DNA of 6,410 nucleotides from Propionibacteriaceae bacterium (GCA_030528545.1 JAUMYR010000149.1:1-6410); one strand, 5' to 3'; shown: positions 1 to 6,308, counted from the stretch's first letter. A program made the numbers and translations. The notes: generated by a model not told the origin, from the letters alone.

Positions 1-142
1 GTTGCTGGCCCACGATCTCGTCCAGGCTGCGGGGACGCAACCGCACCGCCAGCGGCGCCTGCGCGCTGTCGGCCCCGCTCAGCGACCCCGTCGCGGCGGG
101 CTGGGCAACCGGGTCGTGGTTGCCGAACAGATCAGTGGACAC
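1..142 (-). CDS. rarA: RarA-like replication-associated recombination ATPase, N-terminal fragment (runs off left edge)
   Basis: Partial gene: 47 codons are present from a GTG start at 142 to the left edge. The peptide begins VSTDLFGNHDP, continues with a low-complexity Ala/Ser/Gly-rich linker, and ends with LAVRLRPRSLDEIVGQQ (residues 31-47). The last block is the conserved lead-in of RarA/MgsA/WRNIP1-family AAA+ ATPases, just before the Walker A domain, which lies outside the window. The family acts at stalled replication forks and on single-stranded DNA at chromosome gaps. The GTG is chosen because the conserved block follows at the usual distance, no Shine-Dalgarno precedes it, and a TANNNT box sits six bases upstream, so the mRNA is probably leaderless. 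The assignment rests on a short stretch, but that stretch is characteristic. The ATPase itself cannot be verified here. Confidence 0.82.
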   Translation of the reverse strand, partial: MSTDLFGNHDPVAQPAATGSLSGADSAQAPLAVRLRPRSLDEIVGQQ

Positions 143-148
143 GGCCCA

Positions 149-171
149 ACTCTACGCAACCGCACCGACAG
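149..171 (-). promoter_or_regulatory. RecA-NDp-like DNA-damage promoter of rarA
   Basis: Read on the minus strand, CTGTCGGTG (171-163) is followed by exactly eight bases (162-155) and then TAGAGT (154-149). The published actinobacterial RecA-NDp consensus, recognised with the WYL-domain activator PafBC, is TTGTCRGTG-N8-TANNNT. The match is eight of nine in the upstream block, with correct spacing and a correct -10. Six bases separate the -10 from the GTG start of rarA at 142, so transcription would start at or next to the start codon. A damage-inducible promoter fits a replication-fork repair gene. The motif match is seen directly; regulation by PafBC is inferred. Confidence 0.7.
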
Positions 172-187
172 TGTCGTCGTTGTCTGC

Positions 188-216
188 TTCCCAGCGGGGA
201 GCTGCGACACAATAAT
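188..216 (+). promoter_or_regulatory. Probable sigma70-type promoter of the STAND NTPase gene
   Basis: AATAAT at 211-216 matches five of six bases of the TATAAT -10. TTCCCA at 188-193 matches four of six of the -35, and the spacer is 17 bases. Transcription would begin around 223-225, at the ATG of the STAND gene. The bases before that ATG hold no Shine-Dalgarno, which fits a leaderless or nearly leaderless message. AT-rich bases are rare in this region, which makes the -10 stand out. The evidence is by-eye matching only. Confidence 0.45.
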
Positions 217-224
217 TAGTTCGC

Positions 225-2999
225 ATGAGCGCTGCCGCCACCTTTCTCGCCCGCACCGATGAGATCAACCGCTTCAAACTTGCGCTGGAGGAAGTGACGG
301 CTAGCACCCAGGACGGCGATTGGTCGACAGTAATCCTGGTCCACGGGCTCGGCGGGATCGGCAAGTCCAGCCTGCTGCGTCGCCTCGCCGAAGAGGTGGC
401 CGAGCCGACGGGGCTGGTCTGGCTTGATTTCGAAGACGAGCGCCGTGATAACGAACCGGCCTACGGCGGTGAAGCGGGGCCAGGCCTTTTGGCGGTGTTC
501 AACAGCATCCAGCGCGCCTGTCTTGAGGAACTGGGCAGACACGGCGACCGGAGGGCAGCAGAAAGCTGCTTCGCCGATTTCCGGAAAGCGGTCGGGCAGC
601 TATCGGCTCTGCAGAATCGGGCGGTCATGGCTTTAGACGAGGCTAAACGGGAAGGGACAGCCAAAGACAAGGTGGCCGTTCTCGAAAAATCGGTGCTCGC
701 TCTCGGAAGCCTGCTCACCGGTGAGCCGTTTACCGTGGCTGCCGCCGCGGTGGGTGCGCTATCGGCCGCTGGGCAAGCCGCGTTGACTAGGCAGGGGTGG
801 CGCACGCGTCTACTCGGTACTTCTAGGCTTAACGCTAGCGACTACGAGCTAGTAACCGATCCGCATCACCGATTGGCCACATTGTTCGGCGAGGCTATCG
901 CCGAAATATCAGGGTTGCGGCCGTTGGTGATCATGTTGGACACCGCGGAGATCGTCCAGGCTCACCTAGGTTGGTTACGGGTGGCCATATCGGCCGCAGG
1001 TGGACGGGTGATGTGGGTGATTGGGATCCGGCTGGAACAGGAAACCAGCGCCGAGCCCAGTTCCCCGATCGCGACTCTGGTCCAGCAGGTGCCTGAATCC
1101 CGGCTAAGGCTGATGCCTTTGACCCGGTTCGATGCTCACACCGTTCGGTCCTACCTGGTTAGGAGGATTCCAGACCTGGAACTGGATGAGCAAGAGCATG
1201 CTCGCGTCATTGAGTTCACCCGAGGACTTCCTTTAGCAGTCAGCCTGGTGGCTCGCCTTATTGAGGACGGGTTGAGCGTGGCTGAGGCGTGTGCTGAGTT
1301 CACGCCAGCATCCGATGCCCTGGTCCCGGCCGAGCCGGGTGCCGTAGTGAGGGATCTGGCCAGGCGTTTCCTGGTTCACGCCATCCGGGCCGAGGAAACC
1401 CATGACAAAACAGACCTTCACCGACTGCTCTGCTTGGCGGTTGCCAACAGCAATCCGGCACGTCAGCCCGCCGTCCTGCGAGCCTTATGGGGCACCGAGG
1501 ACGATCTGAAGCATGGTTTGACTAGGCTCGCGCAACGTTACGATTTCGTACTATCCAGCAGCTACCGGCTTCATGACGACGTACGCGATGTGGTGCGCAC
1601 TTATCTGTTGGAGCCGCTGGAACGAGACCGGATACGGCCTAGTTGCGAACGCGCAGCCCAGGCCGTCTACCGCGAACTGGAACGCAAAGCTGAACTCTTA
1701 CAACAGCTGAGTGACCGGTTGGAGGACACCGACTATCAAGCACTGCTGCTGGACTACGTGTGGTACTCCTTCTGGGCCGATCCGCAGCGGGGGTGGCAGG
1801 TGGTGCTGTCGATCCTGCCACTGCTGGCCGCTCGCAATTCAGAGGAGGCCCTTCTGGCACAGGTGGCATGGTTCGCCCGGAGAGGCTCTCGGTCCGACGT
1901 GCGACAGCTCGAACGGCTTACCGAAGACCGGCGATCATCCCTTCTTCCTCGAACCGTCGCCAAGCTTCGGGGGATGCCCGTTCCGGCCAGCATCGGTCTT
2001 CGCCTCAGCCAGGCTGGATTAGATTATCTTGGTCGCTATCAGTCAGGTGAGGAATGGCTGTGCCCGGAGAACGTCCGCAAGGACGCCATGAGCGTGCTAT
2101 ATACCCGCCAAGTTCTGTCCGAAAATCCTTCCCTGGCGGCGATGCAGGCCCGCTACGACGATCTTCGGTCCCGGACCGCAAACCCGGACCAGGCTCTGGC
2201 TGCGCCGATCGCTGAGGCATTGATGTCTCTAGCCGCTCAAGCCAATGCCGCAGAGAGCCTCGCTCTCGCTGGAGAGGCTGCCCTTCTCGCTGAGAAGGTT
2301 TCTGCCTGTCCAACTTTATTCCTTGCCTCGGTTGCGATAACGATCCAAAGATCTCAAAATTCAGACCTAGCTCAGCTTTGCGATGACCTCTATCATCGTG
2401 CCTTCGTCAATTATCCAGACGAAATCTTGATTTCCGGGAACTACGCGAACTTCCTGACGAATTTGCGCAAGGACTATGACCAGGCCGAGAAATATTACCT
2501 CAAAGCCATTGCCAACGATCCTAACCACGTCGTGAATCTTGGGAACTATGCCGCCTTCCTAAAGCAGGTGCGTCGGGATTATGGCGGGGCTGAGGAGTAC
2601 TGCCGGAGGGCTCTCGCCAGTGACCCAAACGCAGCCTGGATACTCGGGAACTACGCTCAGTTGTGTTTTATCCGGGGACGCGACTCCGAGGGCACCGATC
2701 TTGCCTTACGGGCGTTAGGGCTGGCATCAGCGGGCGAAGAACCGCTCCTAGCAGAGTGCCATTTCTACTTGTTCGCCCACAGCGAGGCACATCGGGTGGA
2801 ATCTGGAACAGCGCTCAAAGAACTCCTCGCTCGTGGGATCAGCACCGGCGAATGGGATTTCAGTCAGAACCTTGAGCGCCTCCAGCGCGCGGGCGATCAC
2901 CGTTACCGCCTGCTGGCTTGCCTCGCTCAGGCACTACGGGCCGGCGATAGTTCCGGTCTTCAGGCCTACCCAGAGTGGCAACAGCTGCCAGAACCGTGA
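225..2999 (+). CDS. STAND/AP-ATPase-type NTPase with C-terminal TPR repeats
   Basis: A 924-residue cytosolic protein with a modular signalling-ATPase layout. Visible motifs: Walker A GLGGIGKS (41-48); Walker B LVIMLD (234-239); a strand ending in an arginine at 269 (VIGIR) that could be the sensor; GLPLA (334-338), the hallmark of NB-ARC/AP-ATPases; and LHD (449-451), in the place of the MHD motif at the end of the winged-helix part. A helical middle region leads to TPR-like repeats with an exact 35-residue period (738-842) and a Trp/Leu-rich tail. STAND proteins switch by nucleotide exchange and often oligomerise when the repeat domain senses a ligand. The Walker A-B distance (about 190 residues) is long and includes an Ala/Gly-rich hydrophobic segment (169-188). 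No effector domain is seen at either end. Nine TTA leucine codons are present. The start fits the usual FLART-type lead-in before the P-loop. Class is confident; biological role is unknown. Confidence 0.85.
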   Translation: MSAAATFLARTDEINRFKLALEEVTASTQDGDWSTVILVHGLGGIGKSSLLRRLAEEVAEPTGLVWLDFEDERRDNEPAYGGEAGPGLLAVFNSIQRACLEELGRHGDRRAAESCFADFRKAVGQLSALQNRAVMALDEAKREGTAKDKVAVLEKSVLALGSLLTGEPFTVAAAAVGALSAAGQAALTRQGWRTRLLGTSRLNASDYELVTDPHHRLATLFGEAIAEISGLRPLVIMLDTAEIVQAHLGWLRVAISAAGGRVMWVIGIRLEQETSAEPSSPIATLVQQVPESRLRLMPLTRFDAHTVRSYLVRRIPDLELDEQEHARVIEFTRGLPLAVSLVARLIEDGLSVAEACAEFTPASDALVPAEPGAVVRDLARRFLVHAIRAEETHDKTDLHRLLCLAVANSNPARQPAVLRALWGTEDDLKHGLTRLAQRYDFVLSSSYRLHDDVRDVVRTYLLEPLERDRIRPSCERAAQAVYRELERKAELLQQLSDRLEDTDYQALLLDYVWYSFWADPQRGWQVVLSILPLLAARNSEEALLAQVAWFARRGSRSDVRQLERLTEDRRSSLLPRTVAKLRGMPVPASIGLRLSQAGLDYLGRYQSGEEWLCPENVRKDAMSVLYTRQVLSENPSLAAMQARYDDLRSRTANPDQALAAPIAEALMSLAAQANAAESLALAGEAALLAEKVSACPTLFLASVAITIQRSQNSDLAQLCDDLYHRAFVNYPDEILISGNYANFLTNLRKDYDQAEKYYLKAIANDPNHVVNLGNYAAFLKQVRRDYGGAEEYCRRALASDPNAAWILGNYAQLCFIRGRDSEGTDLALRALGLASAGEEPLLAECHFYLFAHSEAHRVESGTALKELLARGISTGEWDFSQNLERLQRAGDHRYRLLACLAQALRAGDSSGLQAYPEWQQLPEP
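2436..2750 (+). repeat. Three in-frame 105-base TPR repeat units inside the STAND gene
   Basis: Units begin at 2436, 2541 and 2646, each with GGGAACTA, and encode 35-residue repeats starting GNYA. The first two share GNYA-x-FL, R-x-DY, AE-x-Y, A-(I/L)-A-x-DPN. The third keeps GNYAQL and the ALRAL helix but lacks the DPN turn. A degenerate unit (LCDDLYHRAFVNYPDE) precedes them. These are tetratricopeptide-type helix pairs, usually protein- or peptide-binding. The two full units differ at many synonymous and non-synonymous sites, so they are not a recent duplication. Confidence 0.75.
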
Positions 3000-3009
3000 G
3001 TAGATACCC

Positions 3010-3735
3010 CTAGATCCGCCGGTACACCTGATCGAAGCCGACCCGGAAGCGTTCACCCCAGATGCCGTGTCCCGGTTTGCGGACGCCGCAGGTGATGACC
3101 ATGGTGATCTTGGCCGCCCGCGGTAGGCCGAGGATCTTCTGGACCCGGCGCTCGTCGAAGCCTTCCAGGGGACAGGTGTCATAGCCCGCTTCGGTCATGG
3201 CGAGCATGAAGGTCTGGGCGGCCAGGCCGCAGCTCTTGTGCGCCACGGCGCGCATGTCCGCCTCGGTCACGTTGGTGACCATCGGACGGAACCGGCTCAC
3301 CACCCCGGCGACCACGCGGCGTCCAGCGCCCAGGACACCGAAGGCCCGCGAATACAGCAGCGGCATCACCTTGGTATAGTAGGCGGTCATCTTCGCGATC
3401 CGGGCGGCCTGGCGCTCCGATGGGCTGTTGCGGGAGATGTTGCCCTTCTCGAAGTCCAGCGCTGCCTTCGCCCGCTGCCGGTGCAGGTCCTGGCGGGTGA
3501 CGAAGACCACCATCTGGCTGGCCGTCGCGGCGGTCCGCTGGTCCAGGCAGGCGTGAGTGAGTTCGCGCAGCTTGGCCGGGTTTACCACGTGGTAGAACTC
3601 GTACAGCTGCATGTTGGAACTGCTGGGCGCCAGTTGCGCCAGCTCAAGACAAGCGGCGACGCGCTCGGTGTCCAGAGGCCGGTCACCGAAGTGACGGACC
3701 GACCGGCGGCGCTGGAGCAAAGAGGCTATGGACAC
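3010..3735 (-). CDS. Nitroreductase-family FMN-dependent oxidoreductase
   Basis: 241 residues from a GTG start; the last gene of the four-gene operon. Family features: N-terminal RRRSVRHF (9-16), whose arginines and serine bind the FMN phosphate; APSSSNMQLYEF (36-47), the cofactor-pocket loop; GLAAQTFMLAMTEAGYDTCP (170-189) running into LEGFD; and LGLP (202-205) before the last beta strand. Members are dimeric and use NAD(P)H to reduce nitro groups, quinones or other acceptors; the substrate cannot be read from sequence. A central insert (roughly 85-150, with EKGNISRNSPSERQA and a Gly/Val/Arg-rich helix) makes it longer than minimal NfsB-type enzymes; I recall similar inserts in a distinct conserved subfamily. 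The GTG is supported by AGAAAGGG five bases upstream and by the 23-base gap to the universal stress gene. No TTA codons were seen. Confidence 0.85.
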   Translation of the reverse strand: MSIASLLQRRRSVRHFGDRPLDTERVAACLELAQLAPSSSNMQLYEFYHVVNPAKLRELTHACLDQRTAATASQMVVFVTRQDLHRQRAKAALDFEKGNISRNSPSERQAARIAKMTAYYTKVMPLLYSRAFGVLGAGRRVVAGVVSRFRPMVTNVTEADMRAVAHKSCGLAAQTFMLAMTEAGYDTCPLEGFDERRVQKILGLPRAAKITMVITCGVRKPGHGIWGERFRVGFDQVYRRI

Positions 3736-3758
3736 GGCTGCCCTTTCTGGGTGTGCGG

Positions 3759-4235
3759 TTACTCCTCCTCGCGTTCGGCCCGTCCCGGGCGGACGATGAG
3801 CACCTCGCAGGTGGCGCGCCGAACGACCTCGGTGGCCACTGTACCCAGAAAGCGTCCAGAGACGCTGGTGTCGTGGATCGCCCCGACCACGATGAGGTCG
3901 GCGTCGTGGCGTTTCGCGATCTCCAGCAGCGCCTCCCCGGGCTCGGCGTCCACCAGCAAGGCGGCGGACACCTTGGCCCCGAACTGGTCGGCGATAGCGA
4001 CGGCCATTTCGATGGCCTCTTGGGCGTGGACCCTAGCGCCCGCAGTGCCACCAGCGGGTTTCAGGGCGCCGATGGACAGCACCTCATGTGGAGCCTCGGG
4101 GGTCCACGCGGCAACGAGGACGAGATCGGCATCGTAGTGAACGGCAAGCCCTGCGGCCCGCGCGACGGTTGCGACCGTGAGCGGGGACCCGTCAGCGCCC
4201 ACTACCACTGTGCGGTAATCATTGATCATCAGCAT
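3759..4235 (-). CDS. Universal stress protein (UspA-fold)
   Basis: 158 residues, a single Usp domain. It opens with the first beta strand and loop TVVVGADGS (9-17), where the aspartate normally contacts adenine. Its C-terminal half carries ADLIVVGAIH, then nine residues, then GT (131-132) and EVLIVRP. This is the position of the ATP-binding signature G-x2-G-x9-G-(S/T), but the second glycine is His121, so ATP binding may be altered. Usp proteins are cytosolic dimers tied to survival under stress, hypoxia or stationary phase. The start at 4235 is preferred over Met3 because AAGGG lies eight bases upstream. The stop is 23 bases before the nitroreductase, and the transporter gene ends 16 bases upstream, so it is operonic. 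It ends in an acidic EREEE tail. Confidence 0.88.
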   Translation of the reverse strand: MLMINDYRTVVVGADGSPLTVATVARAAGLAVHYDADLVLVAAWTPEAPHEVLSIGALKPAGGTAGARVHAQEAIEMAVAIADQFGAKVSAALLVDAEPGEALLEIAKRHDADLIVVGAIHDTSVSGRFLGTVATEVVRRATCEVLIVRPGRAEREEE

Positions 4236-4251
4236 GTTCGAATCCCTTGGG

Positions 4252-5604
4252 TCAGTTCTCTAGGACCGCTGGTGCGGAGACGTCATCGACATCTTTGACA
4301 ATGGGAGGTTCTTTGATCCACAGCATGGCGAGTGCCGCGAGGCCAAGGAAGATCCCGGCGAATGTGATGGCGTTGCCCGGGTGATCGCCGAGGAAGGTGG
4401 AATAGATGCGGCCAAAAGTCAGCGTCTGGATCAGCATCGGGATGACGATCATCATGTTGATGATGCCCATATAGACACCGTAGCGAGACGATGGCACCAT
4501 GCGCACGGCCATAATGTAAGGGACACCCATGATGGACGCCCACGCGATGCCGAGACCGATGATGGGCACGAACAGCAAGTATTTGTTCGTGATATGGGGG
4601 AAAGTGAGAAGGCCGACGGTGGCCAGGAGTAAGCAACTAATGTGCACCCATTTGGCGCCGCGTCTCTTTGCGAGTGCGACAAGAGAGAAAGCGACGGTGA
4701 ATGTGACGATGTTGTAGAAGCCATTGATGAGGCCCGTCCAGGTGACTGCCTCCGCATACGCCGGAGAATGGGTGTCAGTGGTGTTATAAGCCGATTTCGC
4801 GACCGACAGCGACACGTACTGCCAGTAGCAGTTCATGGCATACCACTGGAATAGATAGACTAAGGCGAGCTTGCGTAGCTCGACTGGCATCTCGACGATA
4901 GCTTCCCAGATCTCACGCAACGCATTACCGCGCTTAGCCCGCAACTTGGCGAGCTCTGACTCATTCGGCGGCAGCTCGGGAGTGGTCAGCACCGAGACTA
5001 GCACGGTGACGATCGAACACACCGAGCCGAGCATGAACGACCCGAAAACCCAGTAAGGTATGCCGGCGGCGGTCATTCCGACGAGCAATTGTTCGAACGC
5101 GAACAGCGAGAGGTTCGCCAAGGTGATTCCAAGCCCCGTGAAGAAGGACTGCGCCAGGAAACCTTTGCCCAGCTGGGACGGCGGCAGCCGGTCGGCGATG
5201 AAGGCGCGGTAAGGTTCCATCGCCGTGTTGTTGGAGGCGTCTAACAGCCACAGCAGCAGCACGGCCATCCATACCGCGGTAACGAAAGGGAAGAGGAAAA
5301 GGCAGACCGAACACCCGATGGCGCCGACTATGAAGAAGGGTTTCCTGCGTCCCCATCTGGGGCTCCAGGTCCGGTCAGAGAGCGCACCGATCAGGGGCTG
5401 AATCAGCAGGCCGGTAATCGGCCCGGCGAGGTTTAGTAGGGGCAAGTCATGTGGGTTCGCCCCGAGGAAGGAGTAGATCGGGTTGACCGCTGTCTGCTGC
5501 ATGCCAAAGCTGTACTGAATGCCGAAGAAGCCCAGGTTCATGAGCAGGATCTGCCTCATGGTCATCATCGGCTTGTGGCGGACGATCGTCGTAGTCGTGT
5601 TCAT
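4252..5604 (-). CDS. SLC45/GPH-like sugar:cation symporter (MFS fold)
   Basis: A 450-residue inner-membrane protein with about twelve hydrophobic segments, the first at roughly 18-40. Key signatures: GALSDR (73-78) with GRRKPF (85-90), the loop 2-3 motif of the sucrose/maltose transporter branch; D122-x2-N125...P131-Y-R133...D138 in helix 4, matching the N-x-P-x-RA-x-x-AD pattern of SLC45 and plant sucrose carriers; and a late segment ASIMGVPYIM...YGVYMGIINMMIVIP, typical of the same branch. Such proteins take up alpha- or beta-linked disaccharides or other glycosides with protons; the exact sugar is unknown. The start has GGGAG seven bases upstream, overlapping the end of the SRPBCC gene 11 bases away. 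By hand, three 60-base lines (4441, 4681, 4801) hold 29-31 G+C each, well below neighbouring genes. At least two TTA codons are present. Confidence 0.85.
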   Translation of the reverse strand: MNTTTTIVRHKPMMTMRQILLMNLGFFGIQYSFGMQQTAVNPIYSFLGANPHDLPLLNLAGPITGLLIQPLIGALSDRTWSPRWGRRKPFFIVGAIGCSVCLFLFPFVTAVWMAVLLLWLLDASNNTAMEPYRAFIADRLPPSQLGKGFLAQSFFTGLGITLANLSLFAFEQLLVGMTAAGIPYWVFGSFMLGSVCSIVTVLVSVLTTPELPPNESELAKLRAKRGNALREIWEAIVEMPVELRKLALVYLFQWYAMNCYWQYVSLSVAKSAYNTTDTHSPAYAEAVTWTGLINGFYNIVTFTVAFSLVALAKRRGAKWVHISCLLLATVGLLTFPHITNKYLLFVPIIGLGIAWASIMGVPYIMAVRMVPSSRYGVYMGIINMMIVIPMLIQTLTFGRIYSTFLGDHPGNAITFAGIFLGLAALAMLWIKEPPIVKDVDDVSAPAVLEN

Positions 5605-5615
5605 CAGTCACTCCC

Positions 5616-6074
5616 TCACTGAGAAGCGAGATAAGAATCCAGGCGGTCGAGGATGGACTCCCAGCCGTCGCTGTAGTCGTGTGCGGCCTCTGCGGTGTAG
5701 GGGCCCTGGATGATCCGCAACAGGGTGCCGTCGCGGCCGGTCTTAGTGAACTCCACCCGGAGTTCCACCGGGCGGGAGGCGTCAATTCCTTTGACGCCGG
5801 TGATGCGCTGCCTGGTCACGAAGACATCGGGGTAGAAGACCTCAGTGTAGATCCCGTCCACGACCCAGACTTGATTCGGGTCGTCGTCGCGGACCTTGGT
5901 ATGCCTGAGCCGACCACCCAAGCGAGGGTCCAGCTCGACGGACTCCGGGACGACGTGCCACCCTTGTGGCGCGAACCACTGAGCGAGAGCTTTGGGCTCG
6001 GTGAAGGCCCGAAAGATGACCGATCTCGGATAATTGAACTGGCGTTCGACTTCAAGGATTGTGTCGACGTTCAT
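5616..6074 (-). CDS. SRPBCC/AHSA1-like small-ligand-binding domain protein
   Basis: 152 residues, a single START-like domain, first gene of the operon. It opens ILEVERQFNYPRSVIFRAFT and continues EPKALAQWFAP (26-36), the standard first strand and helix pair of AHSA1 (activator of Hsp90 ATPase homologue 1-like) proteins. It ends GWESILDRLDSYLASQ, the usual long C-terminal helix. The fold has a deep hydrophobic cavity; bacterial members are linked to ligand binding, cyclase-like roles or toxin resistance, and none can be assigned here. The start at 6074 is chosen over further-upstream codons because AGGGGG sits just before the ATG and the fold begins at once; a longer frame to 6257 adds about 61 residues unlike the family. 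It is 11 bases from the transporter gene, so the two are probably co-transcribed. Confidence 0.82.
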   Translation of the reverse strand: MNVDTILEVERQFNYPRSVIFRAFTEPKALAQWFAPQGWHVVPESVELDPRLGGRLRHTKVRDDDPNQVWVVDGIYTEVFYPDVFVTRQRITGVKGIDASRPVELRVEFTKTGRDGTLLRIIQGPYTAEAAHDYSDGWESILDRLDSYLASQ

Positions 6075-6078
6075 GTTG

Positions 6079-6084
6079 CCCCCT
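6079..6084 (-). promoter_or_regulatory. Strong ribosome binding site fixing the SRPBCC start
   Basis: On the minus strand AGGGGG is followed by CAAC and ATG at 6074. This is the strongest Shine-Dalgarno of the operon. It decides the start of the SRPBCC gene against the longer frame that extends to 6257. Confidence 0.7.
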
Positions 6085-6199
6085 GCGGGTGTGAAGATGC
6101 GCTCAAGTGGGCGCCAACCGTGATTAATCCTCCGCTTATCCCGAAACGGGCTGATGCCTACCAGCACCCATCCCGAGTTCGGATGTGTGATGCGCAAGA

Positions 6200-6216
6200 T
6201 ACTACAGATAGTAGTA
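6200..6216. promoter_or_regulatory. 17-base inverted repeat, probable operator between the SRPBCC operon and lhr
   Basis: TACTAC-AGATA-GTAGTA is a perfect six-base inverted repeat with a five-base spacer, in an otherwise GC-rich region. On the minus strand it contains two overlapping TANNNT boxes (TACTAT and TAGTAT) that could serve as the -10 of the operon, about 120 bases before the SRPBCC start. A bound protein would thus block transcription. The arm layout resembles sites of BlaI/MecI/CopY-type winged-helix repressors, but the right half lacks a full TGTA core and no regulator gene is in the window. Palindrome seen; repression inferred. Confidence 0.5.
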
Positions 6217-6302
6217 AAAGAGGGGGCTACGTGTGGCTCCCATCGCAATTCGGGCACGGATCGGACATGAACCTGACCCGGCGGATAGCGCTCGCGCTTC
6301 CT

Positions 6303-6308
6303 TACACT
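6303..6308 (+). promoter_or_regulatory. Probable -10 box of a leaderless lhr transcript
   Basis: TACACT (TANNNT) lies six bases before the ATG at 6315, the distance at which transcription would start on the A of the start codon. No Shine-Dalgarno is present. A -35 is not evident at the usual spacing. The same -10/N6/start arrangement occurs at rarA on the other side of the window. Confidence 0.4.

Noticed and set aside
222..231. CGC-ATGA-GCG resembling a ClgR operator at the STAND start
   Set aside because: The known pattern has five bases between CGC and GCG; here there are four, and the flanking bases do not match.
2..262. 86-codon plus-strand frame at the left edge
   Set aside because: It lies opposite the rarA start and runs through the divergent promoter region into the STAND gene; its peptide is Arg/Pro-rich without any motif.
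2976..2990. TGGCA-ACAGC-TGCCA hairpin as a terminator of the STAND gene
   Set aside because: It has only five base pairs, lies within the coding sequence before the stop, and has no T-tract.
3238..4137. 299-codon open frame on the plus strand opposite the nitroreductase and Usp genes
   Set aside because: It runs antisense across two well-supported genes and their gap, has no recognisable domain, and is rich in Arg/Ala/Ser/Thr as expected of a GC-rich shadow frame.
6140..6150. CCCG-AAA-CGGG small inverted repeat in the SRPBCC leader
   Set aside because: A four-base stem is expected by chance in GC-rich DNA and no T-tract or alternative pairing suggests attenuation.
5616..6257. Longer 213-residue version of the SRPBCC protein
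   Set aside because: The extra 61 residues do not resemble the family, cross the operator repeat, and the internal ATG at 6074 has a strong ribosome binding site right before the fold begins.
6075..6266. DosR-type box upstream of the operon, looked for because of the Usp and nitroreductase genes
   Set aside because: No GGGAC...GTCCC-like palindrome is present in the region.
6286..6308. RecA-NDp motif upstream of lhr
   Set aside because: The nine bases at the required spacing before TACACT share only three positions with TTGTCRGTG.
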